NCBI GenBank assembly: GCA_903834625.1
Contig: CAILJQ010000235.1
Coordinates: 1-60,007 of the forward strand
Length of the DNA: 60,007 nucleotides
DNA from: an uncultured Bacteroidota bacterium
GTDB taxonomy: Bacteria > Bacteroidota > Bacteroidia > UKL13-3
Direction of reading: 5' to 3'
This document shows, one piece after another, positions 1 through 9,091 of the stretch (within the stretch, counting starts at the first letter, position 1; every line of letters starts with the position of its first letter). The notes below the pieces were generated by a model, which did no database searches, was not told the DNA's origin, and saw only the letters and a list, made by a program, of their open reading frames with translations. The position numbers and the translations under genes are program-made.

Positions 1-2400
1 GTATTTACCACCATCATTGCTGATTCAGTAAACAACCATGTTTTAGCAACAAATGGTTGGTATAAACTTCAATTGACTTGTACAGGTTTTAACGGCTGTG
101 TGGTAATAGAAAACGACTCAGTTTTTGTTGGGCCAGCACGATTAACTATTCAACAACAAAACAACCTACGTTGTGCGGGTGATTCTAATGGGATGGTTGA
201 ATTGTTATACCCTTCTATGGCTGTAGTTCAATACAAAATTGATTCAGGAAATTGGGGAGTTAATCCCGTATTTGCTCAATTAACAAATGGCAGTCACAAA
301 GCTTTTGTAAGGGAAGGATTAACAATAAAAGATTCCATTAATATTTTTATTAGTTTCACCTATAGTCAACCCAATATATCCGGAATAGCAAGCAAACAAG
401 CGCATTGTGCAAGTTCTCAAAATGGTGAAATTACCCTTCAAGGCAGCAACGGTATTTCACCCTACCAATACAAAATGCTAGGGTCGAATTTTCAGAACAA
501 TCCAAAATTTAGTGGCTTAAATTTAGCTTCTTATCATTTTATATGCAAAGACAGTGTAGGATGTTTGTCGCCAACAATTTCTATTGCGGTAAACAAAGTT
601 GATTCAAATACCTATAGAAACCCCATATTAAATGCTGTTCAAACCCAAGAGGTCTTTTGTAATAAACCCAACAATGGCAAAATTGAATTAAGCGGTAGTT
701 TTGGAATTTTACCTTATAGTTATCAAAAGAATCTAATGGCTTTTCAAAGCAATCCAAAGTTTGAGCAATTAGATTCTGGTTGGTATACCTTTACCATAAA
801 AGATAGTATGGGATGTTTGTCTAACACCCAATCTCTTTTCCTTTCTATGTTGAATGTTGCAGACAGCCAACAATACAAACCTACATTGGGTCTATTAAGC
901 AAACAGTCTCCTACTTGTTTTGGGCTATCAAATGGCAATATAAGTCTCATAGCTAATGGTGGATCTGCTCCTTATTTTGTTAAGATGAATAATGGAGCAT
1001 GGTTGCAAACCTTGCAGTTTATTCAGTTAAATAAGGGCTGGAAAACATTTACCATTAAAGATGTGAATGGATGTTTAGGAGATACCATACAAGAATATTT
1101 ACAGGGTGCAGATTCAGCATTGCGTATATCTCAAGTAAGCACCAATCCACCTAATTGTAATGGACAAACAGGTAGTATAGATTTGGGATTAACTGGTGGT
1201 TTAAAACCGTATTATGTATATGTTAACTTTAAGACAGATTCAGTTCCTGTGTTGACCAATACCTATAAGGTGCAAAATGCCTATGCAGGTTATTATCAAT
1301 TGGCTTTAGGCGACTCTTTGGGGTGTTTAGCAAATACATTTATTGGTTCGAACCAAATACAGTTAACAGAACCAGAAAAGCTTACAGCAAGTTTGGCTAT
1401 AAGTGCAGAAACTTGTCCGGGCAGTAAAGATGGAAATGCTTATTTTGCCCCAAGAGGGGGAATTTCACCTTATAAATTATACAATCAAAAAGACTCGCTA
1501 CTTCCAAGTTTTGGAATGAGTAATTTGGGAGTGGGTTATGTATATTTCACATTAAGAGACAGCAACAATTGTGCTTATACAGATTCTATTTATGTAAACC
1601 TTGAACCAAAACCAAATCCCGACCAAATCTGCAAACTCACAATAGATTCAGCAAGTAATAAGGTGTTGGTTTATATTAGCAAAACTCCTAGTTCTTTGAT
1701 TGAAGCCTACAGAATTTTTAACAGAGAAAACAACACTCAAACCTATAACATAATTGGAGAAATTGCTTATGATTCGCTCCAACCATTTGTGGTGCCCACA
1801 GCCATAGACCTTGCGTTAAACATGCAGTATATGGTTCAAACCAAAGACTATTGTAATAGAACATCAGAGGAAAGCAATATTCATAAATCTGTATTCATCC
1901 AACAGAGTTCTGGAGCAGGGGTATGGATTCAACGCAGAAATTATGACGGCTATTTGGGAGGAATTTACCAATGGTACAGAAGTAATAATGGAGCACCATA
2001 TGAATTAATTGGTGTTCAAGCAAGTGAGCAAACATTGTTTCACGACCAAAATGCACCTACAGGTATCAACAGTTATTATGTGAGGTATTATGCGCTCTTT
2101 ACTTGTATGAATGGAAACGACTATGTACGCTCAAATACTTTGGTCATTGGAGCAAACAGCCTGGAAGAAAATTTGAAAAATAATCTTATATCTGTTTATC
2201 CAAATCCAAGCAATGGAATATTCACTGTATCAAGCGAGATGAACATTGAAAAAATTGAAGTATATACTGTTGCTGGGCAAAAGATACTTGAAAGTAAAAA
2301 CGCAAGTTTTCAATTAGATGAACAAGCTGCAGGAGTTTATACTTTGATGGTTCATGCTAACAACAAAATATTCATACAAAAAATAAGTAAATTACCTTAA
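1..2400 (+). CDS. Large surface protein with SprB-like repeats and T9SS sorting domain (5' end outside window)
   Basis: The frame is open from base 1, so only the C-terminal 799 residues are visible and the start lies upstream of the window. Between about 400 and 1620 there are five repeat units of the form C-(x)n-NG-x-I-x-L-x-(x)n-GG-x-x-PY, each closing with a phrase like 'IKDSMGCLS' or 'LRDSNNCAY'. This is the pattern of SprB-type repeats found in Bacteroidota adhesins and gliding proteins. A less repetitive, probably Ig/fibronectin-like stretch follows. The last 75 or so residues start with 'SVYPNPSNGIFTV' and end in 'IFIQKISKLP', a type A T9SS C-terminal sorting domain. The protein is therefore expected to cross the outer membrane by T9SS and be displayed or released. 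Adhesion is inferred from the family; the ligand is unknown. The stop codon overlaps that of the convergent downstream gene. Confidence 0.85.
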   Translation, partial: VFTTIIADSVNNHVLATNGWYKLQLTCTGFNGCVVIENDSVFVGPARLTIQQQNNLRCAGDSNGMVELLYPSMAVVQYKIDSGNWGVNPVFAQLTNGSHKAFVREGLTIKDSINIFISFTYSQPNISGIASKQAHCASSQNGEITLQGSNGISPYQYKMLGSNFQNNPKFSGLNLASYHFICKDSVGCLSPTISIAVNKVDSNTYRNPILNAVQTQEVFCNKPNNGKIELSGSFGILPYSYQKNLMAFQSNPKFEQLDSGWYTFTIKDSMGCLSNTQSLFLSMLNVADSQQYKPTLGLLSKQSPTCFGLSNGNISLIANGGSAPYFVKMNNGAWLQTLQFIQLNKGWKTFTIKDVNGCLGDTIQEYLQGADSALRISQVSTNPPNCNGQTGSIDLGLTGGLKPYYVYVNFKTDSVPVLTNTYKVQNAYAGYYQLALGDSLGCLANTFIGSNQIQLTEPEKLTASLAISAETCPGSKDGNAYFAPRGGISPYKLYNQKDSLLPSFGMSNLGVGYVYFTLRDSNNCAYTDSIYVNLEPKPNPDQICKLTIDSASNKVLVYISKTPSSLIEAYRIFNRENNTQTYNIIGEIAYDSLQPFVVPTAIDLALNMQYMVQTKDYCNRTSEESNIHKSVFIQQSSGAGVWIQRRNYDGYLGGIYQWYRSNNGAPYELIGVQASEQTLFHDQNAPTGINSYYVRYYALFTCMNGNDYVRSNTLVIGANSLEENLKNNLISVYPNPSNGIFTVSSEMNIEKIEVYTVAGQKILESKNASFQLDEQAAGVYTLMVHANNKIFIQKISKLP

Positions 2401-3395
2401 TGCAAACTATAAATTGTGAGGAAAAGCAAAAAGATAAAAACTACCAAAAACAAAATTAGGTTCAGCACAAAAATAAATAAACCTTTAAATACCGACCAAT
2501 ACCACTTCTCTTTATAAGTTGCTTTATGGGCAATAAAAAAATAAAGGAGCATCCATAAAGTTAAAATATTTAACGTAATTAATTTAACGAGGTAGGTTTC
2601 ATTTTCATCATGTGCACCAATGATCCAGCCTGCAATATTTCCAATAAGGAGATACAAACAAATACCTAAAAGCAAAAAGGAAAAATAATGCAGTGTAAAT
2701 ATGGCATGGTCAAAATACACGTAATTCTTACGATGAAAAAAACCTATGACTAATGCAAAAAGAGGCAGGTAAAAAAACAAGGTTTTGGGAACATTATTAC
2801 CAAAGGAGGAAACAAACATATCCCAAATTTCATTTGGCATTTTATTGCGCATTTCAATGGCTTTTACATGCGTAAATTTGGTAAGCAAATCAATCTCTTC
2901 TTGAGTGCCTTTTAGTGCGTTTACAGCTGAATCTAACTGTTCAATGCTCTTATATTGAGAAGATAATACCAAACCATATTCACTGCTATAATGAAAGTTA
3001 TGGCTACTTGCAAATCTCATCGAATCTATTTTGGCGAGTTGCTCTGTTGAGTAGGTTTCCTTGGTATGGTATTTATAATGGGTAGGGAGTGTATGGGCCA
3101 AAAAGAAAGTAAGAAAACTTACAAAAATATATAATCGAACGGGCGGGAGAGAGGCATTTCTTTTACCCTCTAAAAAGGAAAGTGTTAATTGTCCAGGTTT
3201 AAAAAAAAGCTGCTTGAGTGTTTTCCAAAATTTTCCTTCATAATGGGTAAGGTCTTCGAAAAAATGGGCTACCAAAGACCAAAAGCTCATGCGTGATTCT
3301 ATGTTCTCTTGACCGCAATGACTACAAAATCTGTAGGGCACCTCTTGCCCGCAATTGAGACAATTATTTTCAGTTCTAAGGGGTTGATGGCTCAT
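2397..3395 (-). CDS. DUF3667 family zinc-ribbon membrane protein
   Basis: The N-terminus carries two CxxC pairs ('CLNCGQ' and 'CSHCGQ') that form a zinc ribbon. Then comes the DUF3667 block with 'LTHYEGKFWKTLKQL' and 'FFKPGQLTLSFLEGKRN', followed by a long soluble insert and four or five hydrophobic segments in the C-terminal half. The family is widespread in Bacteroidota and has no established function. The reading frame stays open up to 3431, but I prefer the ATG at 3395 (MSHQPL), because the extra 12 residues lie before the conserved ribbon and look untranslated. The gene converges on the surface-protein gene to its left; the four bases TTAA at 2397-2400 contain both stop codons. Confidence 0.8.
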   Translation of the reverse strand: MSHQPLRTENNCLNCGQEVPYRFCSHCGQENIESRMSFWSLVAHFFEDLTHYEGKFWKTLKQLFFKPGQLTLSFLEGKRNASLPPVRLYIFVSFLTFFLAHTLPTHYKYHTKETYSTEQLAKIDSMRFASSHNFHYSSEYGLVLSSQYKSIEQLDSAVNALKGTQEEIDLLTKFTHVKAIEMRNKMPNEIWDMFVSSFGNNVPKTLFFYLPLFALVIGFFHRKNYVYFDHAIFTLHYFSFLLLGICLYLLIGNIAGWIIGAHDENETYLVKLITLNILTLWMLLYFFIAHKATYKEKWYWSVFKGLFIFVLNLILFLVVFIFLLFLTIYSLH

Positions 3396-3479
3396 AGCAA
3401 AACGAATATACCCATTTTGACATGAACACAAAAAGGTTTCCGCAAAATGACCTTAGTTAAGGATTGCGGTTTTGGCAAC

Positions 3480-4934
3480 TTAAAAAATGATGGTTTGTAT
3501 GGCGTGTGGAGGCATTTTTATAGGAACAGATAAACTTCCTAATTGGATTTGATAATCTAATGCTGTTTCACCTTGGTTCATAACTACTACTACAATGCTT
3601 CCATCGAGGTTTTTAAAGGCAGTGGCCATGATGGCGCTTCTACTGGTAGAACAGGTAATTCTGCGCGCGCCTTGCTTAATATACCTTGAAAAATGGCCTA
3701 TATAGGAGTAGGCATTGGTATAATAAATTTCATTTGTTTTGGTATCTACGTGCACAGGTGCAAAGCAAAAATTTCCTACATGGTTTGGCCCACCTGTTTC
3801 ATCCAAAAACACATTCCAGTCTGTAAAACCACAGACACCATTATTGAAGTCTTTTATCATAGCCTTGGCATAAAATTCTCCAAACGACCAATCATTATAT
3901 TTATTGGGTTTAAATGACTCCTTACAACCCTCTGTGAAGAACAATTTTTTATTGGGATACAACTGGTTCACCAATCCCAAATTATCATACATTTGCTCGC
4001 CTCCACTCCAGTTTTCGTACCAATGGTATCCAACTCCCCACACATAAGAGGCTGCCTCTGGATCAGCTAAAATAGTACCTGCCCTTTGCACTATCATGTC
4101 TCTGTTATGATCCCAAACAATTACCTTTTTACTTTGCATACCAGCTGCATATAATGTTGGTCCAAGATATGTTTTCAAAAAGTCTCTTTCTTCAGCGGCG
4201 GTATAAATACAACTCTCCCATTTTTGTATAGCCATTGGTTCATTCTGAACCGAAAGGCCCCAAACAGGTATACCCTCTTTTTCGAGTGCTTGAATATATT
4301 TTATATAATAATTTGCCCAAGGTTGGTAGTAACTGGGCAATAACTTGCCTCCCTGCAACATGTTTTTATTATCTTTCATAAAGGCAGGAGGACTCCATGG
4401 AGAGATATACAATTTCATACTCTCTCCAATGTTCTTTTGGGCTGCTTGAATAAGAGGCAATTTAAATTGTTTGTCGTGTTCAATAGAAAAACTCTTTAGG
4501 TCTTTGTCGCCCTCATCAATGTATGTATAACTACCACTAGAAAAATCACAACTATTCATATTGGTCCTTATAATAGTATAGCCTAAACCATTGGTAGGAT
4601 GATAAAATGCATCTATTAATTTTACCTGGGTTTGTTTAGATACTTTGGCATAAGTCTCAGCACTCGCGTCTGTAATAGCTGCGCCAATACCAATAAACTC
4701 TTGAAACAATTTTGTGGTGTCTAGGAATACAGATATTTCTGTTTCTAGCGCTTGAATTTTAGGTACAATAGTTATGTTGTTCCCCTCAACCCAAGTCTGA
4801 TTAGCTTCCTTGGAAGTGGTAATAATTCTGGCGTGTTTGGGTATTTGCCCTTGTAATAATTGAGGTACAAAGATGACAAATATGCAAAAGAAAAAAATTT
4901 GAATGCTAATGATTGTTGGCCTAGGGATGGACAT
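3480..4934 (-). CDS. Secreted glycoside hydrolase family 30 (first of a tandem pair)
   Basis: This 484-residue protein has an N-terminal hydrophobic signal sequence ending near 'LLQGQ'. It has the GH30 TIM-barrel plus beta-domain layout: 'FIGIGAAITDASAETY' at the start of the domain, 'SPWSPPAFMKDN' in the middle, the acid/base Glu in 'SVQNEP' (E232) and the nucleophile Glu in 'FFTEG' (E335). Both catalytic residues are present, so it should be active. GH30 members of this general type cleave beta-glucosidic bonds, for example in glucosylceramide or beta-1,6-glucan; the exact substrate cannot be read from sequence. It lies 24 bases downstream of a second GH30 gene and is the last gene of the SusCD locus. 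No lipobox is visible, so it is probably periplasmic or secreted. Confidence 0.9.
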   Translation of the reverse strand: MSIPRPTIISIQIFFFCIFVIFVPQLLQGQIPKHARIITTSKEANQTWVEGNNITIVPKIQALETEISVFLDTTKLFQEFIGIGAAITDASAETYAKVSKQTQVKLIDAFYHPTNGLGYTIIRTNMNSCDFSSGSYTYIDEGDKDLKSFSIEHDKQFKLPLIQAAQKNIGESMKLYISPWSPPAFMKDNKNMLQGGKLLPSYYQPWANYYIKYIQALEKEGIPVWGLSVQNEPMAIQKWESCIYTAAEERDFLKTYLGPTLYAAGMQSKKVIVWDHNRDMIVQRAGTILADPEAASYVWGVGYHWYENWSGGEQMYDNLGLVNQLYPNKKLFFTEGCKESFKPNKYNDWSFGEFYAKAMIKDFNNGVCGFTDWNVFLDETGGPNHVGNFCFAPVHVDTKTNEIYYTNAYSYIGHFSRYIKQGARRITCSTSRSAIMATAFKNLDGSIVVVVMNQGETALDYQIQLGSLSVPIKMPPHAIQTIIF

Positions 4935-4958
4935 AAACTTATTGTTGATTGATAGGAA

Positions 4959-6431
4959 TTAATCCCAAATAAAAGTAACCAAAGAACCTGGTTCAATGGA
5001 ATAGGAAAAAACCCTATCACTTTGGATTACTTGAATTTTTTGGGGTGTTTCATTATGGTTAAAGGCAAGTAACACTTTACTTCCATCTGGATTAAGGTAG
5101 GCTACATGTGAAATGCCATTGTTGCGAGTACTTGGCGTTTCTATTCTTTGTGCCTGGTACTGTACAAATTTGGAGGCATGACCTAACAAATAATATTCTA
5201 CATTTTTCTTCACCAATTGTCCGCCAGAGGGAACGGTAATAACCCCTCTACAATCCTGACAACCGCCATTTTTGGGGCCGCTAGTTTCATCTAAGGCAAG
5301 ATTCCAAAACAATACAGTTTTGGCAGAACTTCTTGGTGCTCCAATCATTAAATTCTCAGAATTCCAAGCTAGATTATTCCCAAAATCTTTGGAAAAATCT
5401 CCCCCAGAGCATTCGGTAAAATAAATACCATGATTGGGATATAAAACCGCAACTTGCTGCATAGCCGTTACACTTCCAGCATAACAATGAAAAGCAGTTC
5501 CAGCAATGCTATTGCGAGTTTGAACATTGCTTAATACACTTAAAGGATAATTGATATTGTCCCAATTGTGATCATAAATAATGATTTTTGTTTGAATACC
5601 ATTGGCTTTAAAAGCAGGCACAAGAGCAGTATTAATGAATGTAATTTGTTCTTGTGCCGACATTTCAGTGCTCATATATGGTGCAGCATACAAAGGCTCG
5701 TTTTGGATGGTAATGGCATCAATTTGAATATCGTGTTGCTGGAAAGCTTGAATATACTTCACAAAGTAATTGGCGTAAGCCTTGTAAAATTGTGCGTCTA
5801 CCCTTCCACCATTTTTCAAACTTTTATTTATCTTCATCCAAGCAGGCGCGCTCCATGGCGACGACATTATATGAATTTGAGGATTAATTGCCAATATTTC
5901 CATTAATGCTGGAATTAAGTATTCATTCTCAACGGCAATGCTAAAATTATTTAAATTGGTATCAGGTACATTTCCTGTTGTTTCATTATACGTAAAATCT
6001 GATAAAGAGAAATCAGATGCGCCTATGGTTAAACGCAGGTAATTGATGCCAATTCCTTCTTGCGTACTAAATAAATCTTTAAGTACCATCGTTCTTTGTG
6101 ATGCACTTAAATTGTTCATCAAGACATAAGCCGAGGAGCCGGTAAGGGCTGCTCCAAAGCCTTCCATTTTCTGGCGAGTTAAGGAAATATCTACATTGAT
6201 ATCTACCGCATCATTAACCTTGATGGTATAAGGGATTTTTGCGGGAATTTTATTTAACAATATAGTTCCCTCCTTATTTGTTTTATAAATGGTTGCCCCA
6301 TTAATAACAGGTTGAGAAGGACTTGGAACCAGTATTTCCTTGCCTTTGCAGCTAAGCTGAAAAATTGCTACAATGAGTATAAATTGGAACTTACTGCAAA
6401 CCATCAATGGTGTAAATATATTGTAATTCAA
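4959..6431 (-). CDS. Lipoprotein glycoside hydrolase family 30 (second of a tandem pair)
   Basis: This is a 490-residue GH30 enzyme. A lipoprotein signal ends in 'FQLSC', so the mature protein should be lipid-anchored. The start may be the internal Met at 6404 (MVCSKF), which gives a more typical signal length. Family motifs are 'MEGFGAALTGSSAYVL', 'SSPWSAPAWMK', the acid/base in 'TIQNEPLY' (E245) and the nucleophile in 'YFTECSGG' (E340). The 'QNEPLY' and 'IIIYDHNWD' phrases recall the beta-1,6-glucanase side of GH30, but I cannot assign a subfamily securely. It differs strongly in sequence from the neighbouring GH30, so the pair is an old duplication or two separate acquisitions. It is probably co-transcribed with its neighbour (24-base gap). 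Confidence 0.9.
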   Translation of the reverse strand: MNYNIFTPLMVCSKFQFILIVAIFQLSCKGKEILVPSPSQPVINGATIYKTNKEGTILLNKIPAKIPYTIKVNDAVDINVDISLTRQKMEGFGAALTGSSAYVLMNNLSASQRTMVLKDLFSTQEGIGINYLRLTIGASDFSLSDFTYNETTGNVPDTNLNNFSIAVENEYLIPALMEILAINPQIHIMSSPWSAPAWMKINKSLKNGGRVDAQFYKAYANYFVKYIQAFQQHDIQIDAITIQNEPLYAAPYMSTEMSAQEQITFINTALVPAFKANGIQTKIIIYDHNWDNINYPLSVLSNVQTRNSIAGTAFHCYAGSVTAMQQVAVLYPNHGIYFTECSGGDFSKDFGNNLAWNSENLMIGAPRSSAKTVLFWNLALDETSGPKNGGCQDCRGVITVPSGGQLVKKNVEYYLLGHASKFVQYQAQRIETPSTRNNGISHVAYLNPDGSKVLLAFNHNETPQKIQVIQSDRVFSYSIEPGSLVTFIWD

Positions 6432-6621
6432 AATGATCTATGCATCAAACAAAAAATAAAATCAATAGAAACCCGCCCTGGAAAACACTAACTTACTTGA
6501 ACACCTCAAAAAAAATGAAAATTATCCCAAGGTCAGGTTCCTATTGATTTTTTTAAAAAAGATGGGTTGGCACCCAAATGGTACCAACCATCATCAACTA
6601 CTTATCAAATTAATCCAAAAA

Positions 6622-7614
6622 CTATTCTACAATAAATCTTTTAACAGATTTGCTTCCTTCATTACTTACTTCTAACAAGTAAACACCTTTGGCCAAACCA
6701 GCAACTGTAATGAATTTACCAAAGCTATTCTCTATGCGATTTACATTTTCACTGCTTACCAAAGTACCATTGATGCTGTAAACATTAAATTGAACGTTAG
6801 TTGAATTCAAAGATTCGAACTTCACTTCTATATAGTCATGAGCTATGGTTGGGTTAATTTCAAAAGTAAATGGAACTTCTGTTTTGTTTATTCCAGTAGT
6901 AGAAGTTAAAGTACAGGTATTGAACTTATAATTAGGAACCGATCCAGCAGTTGTAATGGTATCTATTCTATACAACCTATTGTGACTTGTAGCATCTGCA
7001 CATGGTGAAGTTGGTGCTTCATCTTTACCCCATGAGCTACCATTGATATATTTGTATTGTAATTTTAAAATAGAACTTAGTACAGTTGCTGAACCTTTAT
7101 ATACTGTTCCATTAAATCTGGTTAAAGCAGTATAGTTAGGATTCCAAGCATTGAAATTACCAGCTACATGTACACCTGCAGAATCAACAGTTAAGCCAGC
7201 CATATCTACATAAAAATCCATAGTTTTAGTAGGAACTGAGCTTGGACATTGGTTAAATACTACAGTTGGGATGGTAACATCTACCAATGGTGCAGTAAAA
7301 ATGCGGTTATGAGAATTTCCAGCGGTACAAGCTCCTGGCGCCGATTCTTCCTTTCCCCAGCTTTTGCCATTCATAAATTTGTACTCTACATCGTCGCCTG
7401 GTTTTACTGCTAAGACACAAGAGTGAATGTTGTTACCCTCGTCTACTAAAACCGTAGCGGCAGGATTCCAACCATTGAAACTACCAACCACATGTACGCT
7501 ATCAGGAGAAACAGTTAAACCTGTCATATCTACCTTTAACGTTACATTGATGGTTTGTGCTTGCAATACTACTACTGCAAGCATCATTGAAAAGAGTAAA
7601 GAAATTTTCTTCAT
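6622..7614 (-). CDS. T9SS-exported protein with two tandem glycan-binding-like (E-set/CBM48-like) domains
   Basis: A Sec signal (MKKISLLFSMMLAVVVLQAQ) precedes two similar domains, at about residues 21-108 and 112-228. Each has a 'VDM-GLTV---VHV-G-FN-WNP' strand pattern, a 'YK-(M/I)NG-SWGK-E' phrase, 'SHNR' and two conserved Cys. This resembles the AMPK/CBM48-type glycogen-binding E-set fold, which suggests polysaccharide binding. The C-terminus ('FEINPTIAHDYIEVKF ... KRFIVE') is a T9SS sorting domain. The gene sits directly after susD, where surface glycan-binding proteins (SusE/SusF equivalents) are usually encoded, but this one is exported by T9SS rather than being a lipoprotein. The binding role is inferred from fold and position. 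Confidence 0.75.
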   Translation of the reverse strand: MKKISLLFSMMLAVVVLQAQTINVTLKVDMTGLTVSPDSVHVVGSFNGWNPAATVLVDEGNNIHSCVLAVKPGDDVEYKFMNGKSWGKEESAPGACTAGNSHNRIFTAPLVDVTIPTVVFNQCPSSVPTKTMDFYVDMAGLTVDSAGVHVAGNFNAWNPNYTALTRFNGTVYKGSATVLSSILKLQYKYINGSSWGKDEAPTSPCADATSHNRLYRIDTITTAGSVPNYKFNTCTLTSTTGINKTEVPFTFEINPTIAHDYIEVKFESLNSTNVQFNVYSINGTLVSSENVNRIENSFGKFITVAGLAKGVYLLEVSNEGSKSVKRFIVE

Positions 7615-7659
7615 GTTGTTTTTTTTTAATTGGTGATTAATTATTGAATTGTGTTTTTA

Positions 7660-9081
7660 TTAATATCCAGGGTTTTGGGTAAGTTTAGGGTTTCTATCTA
7701 GTTCAGTTTGAGGAATAGGTAGCAATAGTTTTGCAGCGGTTACTTGATAATTAAGTCCTAAAGCATTCATGGTACCTTCTGCTTTTCCAGTACGTTTTAA
7801 ATCAAACCAGCGGTGTCCTTCAAATGCCAATTCTATTCTACGCTCAAGGGCAATGGAATCTCTTAATTCTGCTTGGGAGTTAGCCAAGGTATTTGGTAAA
7901 CCAACACGTGTTCTAATAAGATTAATATCTGCCTTAGCACCAACCAAATCGCCTAATTCGTTTTTGGCCTCTGCTTGCAATAAAATCACATCGGCTAGAC
8001 GTAATAAGATATAATTGTTACCACTTGCCCAACCATTGGCAGAACGTTGTTTATATGGAAATGGAATTTTACCAGATGGGTATTTAGGATCGGTCCAAGG
8101 ACAATTCGACTCATATAAAACAGATGCCTTTAAACGTATGGTATCATTATTGGCCTCAAAAGCATTGATTAAATCATTTGCAGGTGTATTAAATTTTCTC
8201 CAAGCATCACCAGTTAATGAAGGGGGCAGCCATAATTGTGGACCCCAATTGCCCTGCGCTCCTCCGGCTATAAATTGGATCTCCAAAATTGACTCACTAG
8301 AATTTTCGTGCGCGCCATCAAAAAGCTGATTATAGTCGGCAAGTAACTTATAATTACTAGCGCTGGTAACTGCCTCTGAGTACTGTTTTACTTTTGTCCA
8401 ATCTGGGTTTGGCATATGTGCATATACTTTTGCCAGCATGGCATTACATGTACCTTTTGTGATGCGTTGTTTTTTATCACCATAAGAAACTGGAAGTCTA
8501 TCTAAGGCAAATAGTAAGTCGGTAATAATGGTTTGATAAACCTCTGTAACAGGAGCTCTTTCTTGATAAATAGCTTCTGGAGTAACTGAATTTATTTTAT
8601 GTAAAACCAAAGGAACAGCACCATACAAATTTACCAATTGGAAATAATGAAAGGCTCTTAGGAAGGAAGCCTCTCCCAATATTTGTTCTTTTCTTAAGGT
8701 GCTTAAATCATTAGAATTGATACGTGGTACATTGTCTAATAAGGCATTGGCTCTATTTACTCCATCATAGAGGTAGTTCCAATCGCGCGAAACATTGGCA
8801 TTTAAAGCTGTGGTTGTAAATCCGTCTAATTGAAAATTATTGGGATTGTCGCCACCTGAATAACAATTGTCTGAGATAACCTCATTATTGATATACAAAT
8901 CAAAAATATAGTACTCTAGATGCAGGCTGTTATAGGCTGCAATTAGTCCAGCTTCAGCGTCGGCGCCAGTTTGAAAGAAGTTACCTTCAGCCAAATCAGA
9001 AATAGGTTTTCTATCTAAGAAATCTCTCTTACAGGCAAACAGGGAAATGATCCCAAAAGTAATGGCAATAATCTTTTTCAT
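7660..9081 (-). CDS. SusD/RagB-family nutrient-binding outer-membrane lipoprotein
   Basis: This 473-residue protein begins with a lipoprotein signal ending in 'LFACKRDF'. It has the SusD TPR-rich architecture: 'ADAEAGLIAAYNSLH' near the N-terminus, 'GEASFLRAFHYFQLVNLYGAVPLV' in the middle, and the C-terminal block 'LLRLADVILLQAEAKNELG' then 'IALERRIELAFEGHRWFDLKRTG'. It acts as the surface-exposed lid and ligand-capturing partner of the SusC porin. Its gene follows susC by 10 bases, so the two are certainly co-transcribed. The presence of two GH30 genes downstream suggests a beta-glucan-type ligand, but this is inference. Confidence 0.95.
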   Translation of the reverse strand: MKKIIAITFGIISLFACKRDFLDRKPISDLAEGNFFQTGADAEAGLIAAYNSLHLEYYIFDLYINNEVISDNCYSGGDNPNNFQLDGFTTTALNANVSRDWNYLYDGVNRANALLDNVPRINSNDLSTLRKEQILGEASFLRAFHYFQLVNLYGAVPLVLHKINSVTPEAIYQERAPVTEVYQTIITDLLFALDRLPVSYGDKKQRITKGTCNAMLAKVYAHMPNPDWTKVKQYSEAVTSASNYKLLADYNQLFDGAHENSSESILEIQFIAGGAQGNWGPQLWLPPSLTGDAWRKFNTPANDLINAFEANNDTIRLKASVLYESNCPWTDPKYPSGKIPFPYKQRSANGWASGNNYILLRLADVILLQAEAKNELGDLVGAKADINLIRTRVGLPNTLANSQAELRDSIALERRIELAFEGHRWFDLKRTGKAEGTMNALGLNYQVTAAKLLLPIPQTELDRNPKLTQNPGY

Positions 9082-9091
9082 TTGTTTGGAA

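Noticed and set aside
3480-6431. One GH30 gene might be a decaying duplicate.
   Set aside because: Both keep their acid/base and nucleophile Glu, signal sequences and full length, with no frameshift.
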